Origin: CAZUMJ01 sp964621605
Lineage (GTDB): Bacteria; Actinomycetota; Acidimicrobiia; Acidimicrobiales; Iamiaceae
Direction: 5' to 3'
Length of the DNA stretch: 35,343 bases
NCBI GenBank assembly: GCA_964621605.1
Contig: CAZUMJ010000030.1
Location: 1 to 35,343 of the forward strand
The notes below the pieces were generated by a model, which worked only from the letters and a program-made list of their open reading frames with translations, ran no database searches and was not told where the DNA came from. The number at the start of each line of letters is the position of its first letter. The stretch's first letter is position 1. Positions 6,728 to 14,689 of this stretch are shown piece after piece. Made by a program: the position numbers and the translations under genes.

Positions 6728-7180
6728 GTGGTTGCCTTTGTCGGCTCCTTTGCCGTCGGGCTGGCCCTCATCGCCGCCATAGTCGGGTACGCCCAGAAGC
6801 GTCCGACGACCGAGCCCCTCACGTGGGGCCAAGCGATGGTCGCCGCCGTGTTCGTGTTCTTCTGCTTCTTCTGGGCGTACGGCGTCGTGCCCCAGACCTG
6901 GTTCAACTTCTATTCCGGTGAGCTCAAGTGGCGGCCGGACCAGCTCCTGATCGCCCCCCACGGCAGCCCGGACTGGTTCAAGGCGCCCTTCACGCTCTCC
7001 CGTGCGGCGGTCGCCGAGATCCTGATGACCGTCATCTACGGTTTCTTCCTCACCGCACATGTGGGGCTGTTCATCCTGTGGAACCGTCGAGGCAAGGTGC
7101 AGGAGGCAAAGGCACGTCGGGCAGCGCTGCGCAGCGCATCCGGTGGCCGTCGCCTCGCTCGTCCGGGCCAGATGTCGTGA
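6728..7180 (+). CDS. Unknown small membrane protein, first gene of bc-complex cluster
   Basis: I do not recognise this 150-aa protein. It has three predicted membrane segments (about residues 3-21, 36-54 and 96-117), an aromatic-rich loop (FNFYSGELKWRPDQLL region, about 60-75) and a basic C-terminal tail (RRGKVQEAKARRAALR). It has no haem or Fe-S motif. The GTG at 6728 is chosen for the strong GGGAGGTGG about 9 nt upstream; the frame is open further 5' but without a site. The gene is 39 bp before cytochrome b, so it is probably a structural or assembly subunit of the quinol:cytochrome c reductase in this lineage. That is inference from position only. Confidence 0.75.
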   Translation: MVAFVGSFAVGLALIAAIVGYAQKRPTTEPLTWGQAMVAAVFVFFCFFWAYGVVPQTWFNFYSGELKWRPDQLLIAPHGSPDWFKAPFTLSRAAVAEILMTVIYGFFLTAHVGLFILWNRRGKVQEAKARRAALRSASGGRRLARPGQMS

Positions 7181-7219
7181 TGCGCCGCAGCAGCGGGCGC
7201 GAGAGCTAGGAGCCGAACC

Positions 7220-7999
7220 GTGGCGAAGACCATGGACAACATGAGTCCGGCAAAGCAGAAGCTGGACCAACTCGACGAGAAGGTGCGCGGGTCGCAGGCC
7301 TGGAACTCGATCTTCCGGCCCGGCTCCATCTTCAAGCGGGGCTACGCGGACACGCCGCGCAACCGCTCCTACGTCATCATGAACAGCATCCTCTACCACC
7401 TGCACCCGGTGAAGGTGAAGAGGCATGCGGTGAAGGTCAGCTACACCCTTTGCCTGGGTGGCATCAGCTTCTTCCTGTTCATCCTGCTCACGGTGACCGG
7501 CATCTTCTTGATGTTCTTCTACCGGCCCACCACCGCGCAGGCCTGGAACAGCATCTACCAGCTCAAGACCTCGGTCACCTTCGGGTTGCTGGTCAGAAAC
7601 ATGCACAGGTGGTCCGCGCACCTCATGGTGCTGTCGGTGTTCCTGCACATGGCTCGTGTCTTCTACCACGGTGCCTACAAGCCGCCGCGTGAGTTCAACT
7701 GGGTGATCGGCATCGTGCTGCTGCTCCTCACGCTGCTCCTCTCGTTCACCGGCTACCTCCTCCCGTGGGACCAGTTGTCCCTCTGGGCCGTGACCGTGGG
7801 TACGAACATGGCCGGCTACACGCCGGTGTTCGGCAACCAGGTGCGCTTCGTCCTGCTGGGCGGCAACGAGATCGGCTCCAACACCCTCATCCGCTGGTAC
7901 GTGCTGCACGTCCTCATGCTCCCGTTCGTGATCGTCATCTTCATGGCCGTTCACTTCTGGCGGGTCCGCAAGGACGGCGGCATCTCGGGTCCGCTGTAG
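7220..7999 (+). CDS. Cytochrome b subunit, b6 type (four helices)
   Basis: This 259-aa protein is the haem b subunit of a quinol:cytochrome c reductase of the b6f/QcrB type. The haem b ligands are His129 and His143 (NMHRWSAH to FLHMAR) and His230 and His245; the second pair is separated by 14 residues, as in cytochrome b6 rather than mitochondrial cytochrome b. SFTGYLLPWDQLSLWAV (175-191) and the terminal RKDGGISGPL also match b6. Cys78 in CLGGIS aligns with the b6 cysteine that carries the extra covalent haem c(n)/c(i). The C-terminal half of a full cytochrome b is supplied by the next gene. The start is GTG at 7220, with TAGGAG about 7 nt upstream. Confidence 0.93.
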   Translation: MAKTMDNMSPAKQKLDQLDEKVRGSQAWNSIFRPGSIFKRGYADTPRNRSYVIMNSILYHLHPVKVKRHAVKVSYTLCLGGISFFLFILLTVTGIFLMFFYRPTTAQAWNSIYQLKTSVTFGLLVRNMHRWSAHLMVLSVFLHMARVFYHGAYKPPREFNWVIGIVLLLLTLLLSFTGYLLPWDQLSLWAVTVGTNMAGYTPVFGNQVRFVLLGGNEIGSNTLIRWYVLHVLMLPFVIVIFMAVHFWRVRKDGGISGPL

Positions 8000-8009
8000 G
8001 AGAGCTGCG

Positions 8010-8612
8010 ATGCCTGAAATCCCCGAGGAGCTCCACGCCCGAGCCGCGGCCGCGCTGGCCGAGGCACGTGCGGAGGAAGAGACGCTCGACCGAGCCGGCC
8101 TGGTGGCCGGGGCGGCCGGTGGCGACCCGCGCCTGCAGGCCATCATCCGCGCCGGGTCCATCCAGGAGCTGCGCTCCCAGCCGACCGACAAGGTGAACGT
8201 GTGGCCGCACCTGCTCATCATCGAGTTCGTGGCCGCACTGGTCGTGCTGTGCTTCGTGACGATCTTCTCGATCTTCGTGAACGCCCCGCTGCAAGAGCTG
8301 GCCAACGCCAACAAGACGCCGAACCCGGCCAAGGCGCCCTGGTACTTCATCGGCCTCCAGGAGCTGCTCACCTACTTCACGCCGATGGTCGCCGGTGTGC
8401 TCGGCCCGGGCATGGCGGCCGCCGGTCTCATCTTCACCCCCTACCTCGACAAGAACCCGAGCACCCGCCCCGAAGACCGCAAGTTCGCGGTGGCCTTCTA
8501 CACGGTGTTCCTCATGTTCTGGGCGACGCTGTCGGTCATCGGCGCCGTCTTCCGAGGCAAGGGCTTCCAGTTCACCCTGCCGTGGCACGACGGCCTCTTC
8601 TTCGACCTGTGA
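8010..8612 (+). CDS. Subunit IV-like C-terminal half of cytochrome b
   Basis: This 200-aa protein completes the split cytochrome b, as PetD does in b6f complexes. A charged, Ala-rich N-terminal extension (about residues 1-65) precedes three membrane segments (about 68-90, 118-140, 158-180). The quinol-oxidation-site region appears as NPAKAPWYFIGLQELL (about 105-120), the subunit IV equivalent of the PEWY loop of cytochrome b; the glutamate of PEWY is replaced by Ala, but Glu118 follows in LQELL. The gene begins 10 bp after cytochrome b, with GGAGAG upstream of the ATG. The N-terminal extension is longer than in plastid PetD. Confidence 0.9.
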   Translation: MPEIPEELHARAAAALAEARAEEETLDRAGLVAGAAGGDPRLQAIIRAGSIQELRSQPTDKVNVWPHLLIIEFVAALVVLCFVTIFSIFVNAPLQELANANKTPNPAKAPWYFIGLQELLTYFTPMVAGVLGPGMAAAGLIFTPYLDKNPSTRPEDRKFAVAFYTVFLMFWATLSVIGAVFRGKGFQFTLPWHDGLFFDL

Positions 8613-8622
8613 GGAACGCGCA

Positions 8623-9405
8623 GTGACCGGACTTCTCGTCATCGCAGCGATCGTCGTCGCGCTCGTCGTCGTCGGTGCCGCCTTCTGGGTGCTCGGCCGA
8701 CGCGACACGCGTCGTGCCGTCGGCAAGCTCAGCGCCGAGACCACGTCTCGCGACCTGGCTGCACGGCGCGCCGCGGGTGGCGCGCTCGAGCCCGTCACGG
8801 CCGACAACTGGGTGCCGCCGACCGCGGCAGAGCTCGGCATCTCGCGTCGCCAGTTCCTCAACCGCGGCATCTTGAGCCTCATCGGCGTGTCGCTGGCCGG
8901 GTTCGGCACCGGGCTCGTGAGCTACCTGTGGCCGAGCTCCACCGGAGGGTTCGGGTCCAAGATCAGCCTCGGCAAGATCAGCGACCTGAAGCAGGCGATC
9001 CAGAAGGCGGACGGCTTCTACTACGTCCCCGAGGGCAAGCTGTACGTCACCAACTACCCCGCGAGCGCGCTCGCAAAGGCACGTGGGGTGTACAGCGCAC
9101 CTGAGCTCGCAGCCATGGAAGCGGGCGTCACGGTCCTGTACCAGAAGTGCCCGCACCTCGGCTGCCGGGTGCCGCCGTGCAACACGTCGCAGTGGTTCGA
9201 ATGCCCGTGCCACGGGTCGCAGTACAACCAGGTCGGCGAGAAGAAGGGTGGCCCTGCCCCTCGCGGCATGGACCGCTTCGCCACGTCGGTGTCGGGCGGC
9301 TCGCTGAGCGTCGACACGGGCACGGTCATCCAGGGCCCTGCGATCGGTACGGACACGACCGGCCAGGAGGCCGAAGGTCCCCACTGCATCTCGGGCGGGG
9401 AGTGA
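8623..9405 (+). CDS. Rieske [2Fe-2S] protein of quinol:cytochrome c reductase
   Basis: This 260-aa protein has the Rieske boxes CPHLGC (176-181) and CPCHGS (194-199). Cluster ligands are Cys176, His178, Cys194 and His197, with Cys181 and Cys196 as the stabilising disulphide. A first membrane segment occupies residues 3-24. A second hydrophobic segment (83-103) is preceded by a twin-arginine-like SRRQFLNRG (74-82), as expected for an actinobacterial multi-span Rieske protein exported after cofactor insertion. The start is GTG at 8623, 10 bp after the preceding stop, with GAGGA upstream. It passes electrons from quinol to the dihaem cytochrome c encoded next. Confidence 0.95.
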   Translation: MTGLLVIAAIVVALVVVGAAFWVLGRRDTRRAVGKLSAETTSRDLAARRAAGGALEPVTADNWVPPTAAELGISRRQFLNRGILSLIGVSLAGFGTGLVSYLWPSSTGGFGSKISLGKISDLKQAIQKADGFYYVPEGKLYVTNYPASALAKARGVYSAPELAAMEAGVTVLYQKCPHLGCRVPPCNTSQWFECPCHGSQYNQVGEKKGGPAPRGMDRFATSVSGGSLSVDTGTVIQGPAIGTDTTGQEAEGPHCISGGE

Positions 9406-9413
9406 TCGGAGCG

Positions 9414-10562
9414 ATGCCAACCATGCAGATCTTTGCCACGGTGCAGTCGTCGATCGGCTACGTGCTGCTGTTCATCGTCGTCCTCGGGGCGATCGTGTAC
9501 GGCCTCGCCAATGTGCGGTCGGGTCACGCCGAGATCGGCTCGGAGGTGTTCACCGCCCCGAACCGCAAGCCGTACCTCTCCGACGCTGACCTCGAGAACA
9601 AGAAGCTCAACCGGGCGCTGTGGATGGCGTTCCTCTTCCTCGCTCTCCTTGCACTGGTCATGCCGCTCTACTGGTTGCAGGAGCCGGGCCGCCAGGCCGG
9701 TGCCAAGGACTTCATCCAGGGTCAGCTCATCAACACGGGCAAGACGCTCTTCGAGAACTCGAGCGAGACCAACCACGACGGCCTCGGGTGTGCGGGTTGC
9801 CACGGCACCAAGGGCGAAGGCGCCAGCGCCGCCTACTCGCTGACCGACGCGGACGGGCGCTTCATCAAGCAGGTGTCCTGGAAGGGGCCGGCGCTCGACA
9901 ACATCATGTTGCGCTACAACCGGGCCCAGGTGCGCTACATCCTCGACTACGGCCGTCCGTTCTCACCGATGCCCGCCTGGGGTGTTCCGGGTGGTGGTCC
10001 GCTCGACACGCAGGAAGTCGACGACCTGATCTCCTACCTCGAGACCATCCAGATCTCGCCCGAAGAGGCCCACAAGCAGGTGACCGAGGGTCTTGCGGCA
10101 GAGAAGAAGGCTGCCGAGGCCGCGGGTCACCCCTACGCCAGCGACGGTGAAGCCCTCTTCAACCTCGGCTACTACGCCGACGTGGCCGGTGGCTCCTACT
10201 CGTGCGGTCGCTGCCACACCCAGGGATGGTCCTACGGCGAGAAGGCCGCTGACGGTGGCGGAGCGTTCGGCCCGAACCTGACCGCGGGCGACAGCCTGCG
10301 GCAGTTCCCCGGTGCCGTCCTGGGGCTGCAGCAACAGATCGACTTCGTCTGCCAGGGCTCGGTGGATGGCAAGCAGTACGGCATCCACGGGCAGGGCAGC
10401 GGTCGCATGCCGGCCTTCTGCGAGAAGCCCGCGTACAACCCGAACAACGACGCGGGTGCAACGCAGCCTGACGTGCCAACCCAGGAGCAGGGCGAGCCCG
10501 GCTCCGGCATGTACACGCGGGCCCAGGTCCAGAGCATCGTCGAATACGTGCGGAGCCTCTGA
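9414..10562 (+). CDS. Membrane-bound dihaem cytochrome c subunit
   Basis: This 382-aa protein is the cytochrome c1 equivalent. It has two N-terminal membrane segments (about residues 12-32 and 69-88) and two class I haem domains: CAGCH at 126-130 and CGRCH at 264-268. Probable distal ligands are Met186 (SPMPAWG) and Met332 (GRMPAF). Fused dihaem cytochromes replacing c1 are known in actinobacterial bc complexes, where they bridge directly to the oxidase. In mycobacterial QcrC the membrane anchor is C-terminal, whereas here two helices precede the haems. The ATG at 9414 is used; an in-frame GTG at 9402 overlapping the Rieske stop is an alternative start. Confidence 0.9.
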   Translation: MPTMQIFATVQSSIGYVLLFIVVLGAIVYGLANVRSGHAEIGSEVFTAPNRKPYLSDADLENKKLNRALWMAFLFLALLALVMPLYWLQEPGRQAGAKDFIQGQLINTGKTLFENSSETNHDGLGCAGCHGTKGEGASAAYSLTDADGRFIKQVSWKGPALDNIMLRYNRAQVRYILDYGRPFSPMPAWGVPGGGPLDTQEVDDLISYLETIQISPEEAHKQVTEGLAAEKKAAEAAGHPYASDGEALFNLGYYADVAGGSYSCGRCHTQGWSYGEKAADGGGAFGPNLTAGDSLRQFPGAVLGLQQQIDFVCQGSVDGKQYGIHGQGSGRMPAFCEKPAYNPNNDAGATQPDVPTQEQGEPGSGMYTRAQVQSIVEYVRSL

Positions 10563-10609
10563 TGACCGGTCACCTCCTCGTCCACGACAGCTTGCGGAGC
10601 CGCTGACCC

Positions 10610-11548
10610 ATGCACCTTCTGCTCGCCTCGCTCACCTGGGACCCAGGCTTCCGCGGGATCCTCTCCGTCGCCGTCGCAGTCGGCGTGCTGTGCGGCACGG
10701 TCCTCATCCTGCTGATCACCAACAACGGCCCTCGCCTCGGCTTCCACCTGGCCGTCACCGGGCTGTTCGGTTGGCTCACCCTGATGTTCTTCTTCTGGGT
10801 GGTCTTCGCCATCGGCTACCACGGCCCTGCGCCCCACTGGAAGGTCATCGACGTCTCCACCGACGCGCCGAACGCCTTCCACGAGGTCATGCGTGACGTC
10901 CCGCAACCCAACGCGTTGCCGACGCCAGACAGCTACCTCACCTCCAACAAGTTGGTCGCCAAGGCTTTCGAGGGGCAGCAGAAGAAGCCCACGATGGGTG
11001 ACGTCCTGGCCGCCGATCCGACGATCGCCGACGGCCTGAAGGACAAGCTCCACGGCTGGCGCCTCGTCGCAGCGTCCAACCCGGTCTCTGGCGACGCCGG
11101 TGCGACCGCTGCGGGCTACCTCACGACTGAAGGATTCGAGGGCACCAAGCTTGCGTCGTCGGGGTTCGTCGTCGGGACGATCTTCGACCGAGGCGGCAAG
11201 CCTGCTCGCTCGGGCGACGGCGTCGTCGACCGGGTCACGAACCGCATCCAGAAGACCGCAATGTGGTTCGCCGCCGACAACCCGACGCACTATGCCGTCG
11301 TCCAGGTGCGCCTCACGGTTCCCCAGGTGACCCTCGCAGGTCAGGCGCCGCCGAGCCCGGTGGTCGACGCCAACCAGCCGGTCATCAACGTGCTGATGGT
11401 GCGTGACCTGGGGGCAACCCGCCTTCCGGGCACGGCCGGCTTCCTGTTCTCAGCCGTCGTGTTCGGCATCCTCGCCTACCAGCTCCACCGACGCGACAAG
11501 CTCGCCATGGCCAACCGTGCGGCCAAGGCAGCGACCACCGGAGCGTGA
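10610..11548 (+). CDS. Unknown membrane protein between bc-complex genes and nuoA
   Basis: I do not recognise this 312-aa protein. Two membrane segments lie near the N-terminus (about residues 16-37 and 45-69), followed by a soluble region of about 200 residues and one more membrane segment (about 274-293) before a basic tail (HRRDKLAMANRAAK). There is no Cys-based haem or Fe-S motif. It is 47 bp after the dihaem cytochrome gene and 4 bp before nuoA, so it links the complex III and complex I gene blocks. A role as a supercomplex or assembly factor is a reasonable guess but only that. The ATG at 10610 opens right before the first hydrophobic stretch. Confidence 0.75.
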   Translation: MHLLLASLTWDPGFRGILSVAVAVGVLCGTVLILLITNNGPRLGFHLAVTGLFGWLTLMFFFWVVFAIGYHGPAPHWKVIDVSTDAPNAFHEVMRDVPQPNALPTPDSYLTSNKLVAKAFEGQQKKPTMGDVLAADPTIADGLKDKLHGWRLVAASNPVSGDAGATAAGYLTTEGFEGTKLASSGFVVGTIFDRGGKPARSGDGVVDRVTNRIQKTAMWFAADNPTHYAVVQVRLTVPQVTLAGQAPPSPVVDANQPVINVLMVRDLGATRLPGTAGFLFSAVVFGILAYQLHRRDKLAMANRAAKAATTGA

Positions 11549-11552
11549 CGCC

Positions 11553-12026
11553 ATGGCCCAGTACCTTCCGCTCGTCCTGATCGCCGCGCTGGCCATCGCC
11601 TTCGCAGCGGGGCAGCTCTTCATCACCAAGCTGTTCGGCCCGAAAGACAGCAACGCAGCAAAGTCCGCCCCGTACGAGTGCGGGATCATCCCGTCGAAGC
11701 AGCCGCCGGAGCGCTTCCCGGTGCGCTTCTACCTGGTGGCGATGATCTTCATCGTGTTCGACGTCGAGGTGATCTTCCTCTACCCCTACGTCGTGAACGC
11801 CGACCGCCTCGGTGTGTTCGGCCTTGTCGAGATGGCCGTGTTCTCGCTTGCGGTTCTCGTGTGCCTGGTGTTCCTGATCGCCAACGGCGCCCTCGAATGG
11901 GGCCCGGCCAAGGTCAGCGTCCGCCGCGACCCGGCCCGTACGACGGTGTCGACCGTGCGTCGGGTCGGCCTCGAAGGCCGAGTGCCCGAGCCCCGCGCCG
12001 CGCAGGGGAAGGAGGCGGCTGCCTGA
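11553..12026 (+). CDS. NADH-quinone oxidoreductase subunit A
   Basis: NuoA is a small proton-module subunit next to the quinone channel. This 157-aa protein has three membrane helices (about residues 6-29, 63-84 and 92-114). The conserved loop YECGIIPS contains the Cys equivalent to the ND3 loop cysteine, and FRFYLVAMIFIVFDVEVIFL-like helix 2 (written here RFYLVAMIFIVFDVEV) carries the conserved acidic residues. GALEWG closes the core and a basic C-terminal tail of about 35 residues follows, longer than usual. It starts the canonical nuo operon 4 bp after 10610-11548, and its stop overlaps the nuoB ATG by one base. Confidence 0.95.
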   Translation: MAQYLPLVLIAALAIAFAAGQLFITKLFGPKDSNAAKSAPYECGIIPSKQPPERFPVRFYLVAMIFIVFDVEVIFLYPYVVNADRLGVFGLVEMAVFSLAVLVCLVFLIANGALEWGPAKVSVRRDPARTTVSTVRRVGLEGRVPEPRAAQGKEAAA

Positions 12027-12613
12027 TGGGTTTCCGCGACATCCAGAACGAGGGCCTCGCCGCTCTCGAACACAACTTCCTGACCGGCAAGGTCGAAGAC
12101 CTCGTCCGCTGGGCGCGGTACCGCTCGAGCTGGGGCGCCACCTTCGGTCTCGCCTGCTGCGCCATCGAGATGATGGCGAGCGGCGGCCCGCACTACGACA
12201 TGGCCCGCTTCGGCATGGAGGTCTTCCGTGCCTCCCCGCGCCAAGCCGACATCATGATCGTGGCCGGGCGGGTCTCGCAGAAGATGGCGCCGGTGCTGCG
12301 CCAGGTCTACGACCAGATGATGGAACCCAAGTGGGTCATCTCGATGGGTGTGTGCGCCTCGACCGGTGGCATGTTCAACAACTACGCGATCGTGCAGGGT
12401 GTCGACCAGGTTGTGCCCGTCGACGTCTACGCCCCCGGTTGTCCGCCCAACCCCGAGACGCTGATCCACGCGATCACCACCCTCCACGGGCTGATCCGGT
12501 CCGACGAGATCTTCAAGCGGCGCGCTGAGAACGGCGGCGGCGCCGGCGTGGTCATCGAGAACCGTCCGGTCCGTTCCGCGGTGCCGGTCGCCCTCAGCGG
12601 TTCCCGGAGCTGA
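12026..12613 (+). CDS. NADH-quinone oxidoreductase subunit B
   Basis: NuoB holds the terminal [4Fe-4S] cluster N2 that reduces quinone. In this 195-aa protein all four ligands are present: Cys44 and Cys45 (GLACCAIEMM), Cys110 (GVCASTGG) and Cys139 (PGCPPNPE). The segment RASPRQADIMIVAGRVSQKM (69-88) is standard. The C-terminal tail after residue 170 is variable and Gly-rich. The start ATG overlaps the nuoA stop (TGATG) with GGAGG upstream. This intact copy is the reference for the diverged NuoB-like domain at 27955-29559. Confidence 0.97.
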   Translation: MGFRDIQNEGLAALEHNFLTGKVEDLVRWARYRSSWGATFGLACCAIEMMASGGPHYDMARFGMEVFRASPRQADIMIVAGRVSQKMAPVLRQVYDQMMEPKWVISMGVCASTGGMFNNYAIVQGVDQVVPVDVYAPGCPPNPETLIHAITTLHGLIRSDEIFKRRAENGGGAGVVIENRPVRSAVPVALSGSRS

Positions 12614-12614
12614 C

Positions 12615-13148
12615 ATGACCGACGATCTCACTCCCGCCGAGGAGTCGACCGACACGGTCGACGTGCCCGAACCCGAGTTGCTGCACGGCTGCGCAGTCAC
12701 CTACAGCCGCGGGCAGCGCGTGGCGCATGTGCCGCGTGCCCGCCTGCGCGAGGTCGTGAAGGCGCTGTGCGCTGACGGTTACGTGCAGTGCATCGACGTG
12801 ACCGCCGTCGACTACCTCGGGTACCCCGCGCCGCGCAGCTTGCCCGAAGGCGAGGCCGGCGAGCGCTTCGAACTGGTCGTGCAGCTCATCAACCACCGTG
12901 AGGCGGCCCGGTTGCGGCTGCGCGTGCAGGTCCCCGAGTCCGACCCGGCCGTCGACTCGTTGTTCACCCTGCACCCGGGCACCGAAGCGATGGAACGCGA
13001 GGTGTTCGACATGTTCGGCATCACGTTCGACGGGCACCCCGACCTGACCCGCATCCTCATGCCCGAAGACTGGGAAGGCCACCCGCTCCGCAAGGACTAC
13101 TCGGTTGGTCGCATCCCGGTGCAGTTCAAGGGGGCGCCGCCGCGATGA
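12615..13148 (+). CDS. NADH-quinone oxidoreductase subunit C
   Basis: NuoC (30-kDa subunit) is a peripheral-arm structural subunit supporting NuoD. The 177-aa length is normal. The signature EREVFDMFGITFDGHPDL followed by RILMPEDWEGHPLRKDY (about residues 131-165) is fully conserved. The N-terminal 20 residues are acidic and variable. It begins one base after nuoB and overlaps nuoD by 4 bp (ATGA), indicating translational coupling. Confidence 0.96.
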   Translation: MTDDLTPAEESTDTVDVPEPELLHGCAVTYSRGQRVAHVPRARLREVVKALCADGYVQCIDVTAVDYLGYPAPRSLPEGEAGERFELVVQLINHREAARLRLRVQVPESDPAVDSLFTLHPGTEAMEREVFDMFGITFDGHPDLTRILMPEDWEGHPLRKDYSVGRIPVQFKGAPPR

Positions 13149-14479
13149 GCACCACACACCACGATCACCCGCTGGAAGACTTCACCTCCGAAGGCTCCCA
13201 GGAGATGCACGAGCGTGCGATCACGAGCGGCATCGAGGCGCTGCGCGAGGTCGGCTCGGTGCTGCGCATGTCCGAGGCCGAGGCGGCCGTGCTCGCGGAC
13301 CGTTCGCCCGAAGAGGCCGAGACGACGGTCCTGAACATGGGCCCCCAGCATCCCAGCACCCACGGTGTGCTGCGCCTCATGTTGGAGCTCGACGGCGAGA
13401 CGGTGCTTCGGGTGAAGCCGGTCATCGGCTACCTCCACACCGGCATGGAGAAGACCGGCGAGGTCCTCACGTACGTCCAGGGCGCCACCAACGTGACGCG
13501 CATGGACTACCTCTCGCCGATCTTCAACGAGCTCGCCTACTGCCTCGCGGCGGAGAAGCTGCTCGAGGTCGACATGCCCGACCGGGCCACGTGGATCCGC
13601 ATGCTGCTGTGCGAGGTCAACCGCCTCATCAGCCACGTCACGTTCCTCGGCACCAACGGCATGGACATCGCCGCCGTGTCGATGATGCTGTACGGCTTCC
13701 GCGAGCGCGAAGAGCTGCTTCGCTTCATGGAGATGGTCACCGGCCTGCGGATGAACCACAACTTCATCCGCGTCGGTGGCGTCGCAGCTGACCTGCCCGA
13801 CGGATGGAAGCCACGGCTCACCAAGATCCTCGACGACACCGAAGCGCGGCTCGAGGAGTACGACATCCTGATGACGAACCAGCCGATCTGGCAGGAGCGT
13901 CTGCAGGGTGTCGGCACGATCACGACCGACGAGTGCCTCGCGCTCGGCGTGACGGGCCCGATCCTGCGTGCGACCGGGTACGCGTGGGACCTGCGCCGCG
14001 ACATGCCGTACCTGGCGTACGACGACGTCGACTTCGACATCGTCGTCGGCACGACCGGTGACGCGTTCGACCGCTACGCCATTCGCCTCAACGAGATGCG
14101 AGAGTCGATCCGCATCTGCCGGCAGATCATCAAGCGCATGCCCAAGGGCGACTATCGCGTGCAGGACAAGAAGGTCACGCCGCCCCCGCGTGCGCGCATC
14201 GATGAGTCGATGGAAGCGCTCATCCACCACTTCAAGCTGTTCACCGAGGGCATCAAGGTGCCCGAGGGCGAGGCGTACGCCGCCATCGAGTCGCCCCGCG
14301 GCGAGCTCGGGTGCTACATGGTCTCCGACGGCAGCGGCAAGCCGTGGCGCATGCGCACCCGCCCGCCGAGCTTCATCCACCTGCAGACGCTGCCGCACAT
14401 GATGCACAACGGCGTGATCGCGGACGCGGTTGCGGTGATCTCCTCGGTCGACCCCATCCTCGGTGAGGTCGACCGATGA
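13145..14479 (+). CDS. NADH-quinone oxidoreductase subunit D
   Basis: NuoD (49-kDa subunit) forms the quinone headgroup pocket with NuoB. In this 444-aa protein the quinone-site hairpin GPQHPSTHG is intact (His69 and His73), followed by GYLHTGMEK, the ERATWIR-like DRATWIRMLLCEVNRL helix, RATGYAWDLR and the C-terminal SPRGELGCYMVSDG and DPILGEVDR. A stretch of about 60 residues before the conserved core, including a His-rich start (MSTTHHDH), is longer than in many homologues. It overlaps nuoC and the following 39-codon ORF by 4 bp each. Confidence 0.97.
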   Translation: MSTTHHDHPLEDFTSEGSQEMHERAITSGIEALREVGSVLRMSEAEAAVLADRSPEEAETTVLNMGPQHPSTHGVLRLMLELDGETVLRVKPVIGYLHTGMEKTGEVLTYVQGATNVTRMDYLSPIFNELAYCLAAEKLLEVDMPDRATWIRMLLCEVNRLISHVTFLGTNGMDIAAVSMMLYGFREREELLRFMEMVTGLRMNHNFIRVGGVAADLPDGWKPRLTKILDDTEARLEEYDILMTNQPIWQERLQGVGTITTDECLALGVTGPILRATGYAWDLRRDMPYLAYDDVDFDIVVGTTGDAFDRYAIRLNEMRESIRICRQIIKRMPKGDYRVQDKKVTPPPRARIDESMEALIHHFKLFTEGIKVPEGEAYAAIESPRGELGCYMVSDGSGKPWRMRTRPPSFIHLQTLPHMMHNGVIADAVAVISSVDPILGEVDR

Positions 14480-14595
14480 CGCTGCTCGCCGAACTGCTCG
14501 ACAAGTTGTTGGTCCTCCTGGGTTTGCGCGCTCCCGCGCAGCCCATCCCCGTACCCGTCGAGCGGGCTCCCCGTCGTGGGGGCTCGTCGCGATGA
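14476..14595 (+). CDS. Small ORF (39 aa) coupled to nuoD
   Basis: An ATG at 14476 overlaps the nuoD stop as ATGA, the same junction type used elsewhere in the operon, and opens 39 sense codons. The peptide has a Leu-rich amphipathic N-terminal helix (MTLLAELLDKLLVLLGL) followed by a Pro-rich, basic tail (PVERAPRRGGSSR). Third codon positions are mostly G or C, as in the neighbouring genes. I recognise no family. It could be a small accessory subunit or an upstream coupling peptide for nuoE, or a chance open frame left by an expanded spacer. The remaining bases to nuoE (14596-14689) show no gene I trust. Confidence 0.4.
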   Translation: MTLLAELLDKLLVLLGLRAPAQPIPVPVERAPRRGGSSR

Positions 14596-14689
14596 TCGGT
14601 GCGATTCCCTGTCCGATTGGCGTGCACTGCCGCGCCGCGGCCCGCTCAGCTTGCCCGAGCGTGTCCGTTTGCGATGAGGTTGGTCCCCT

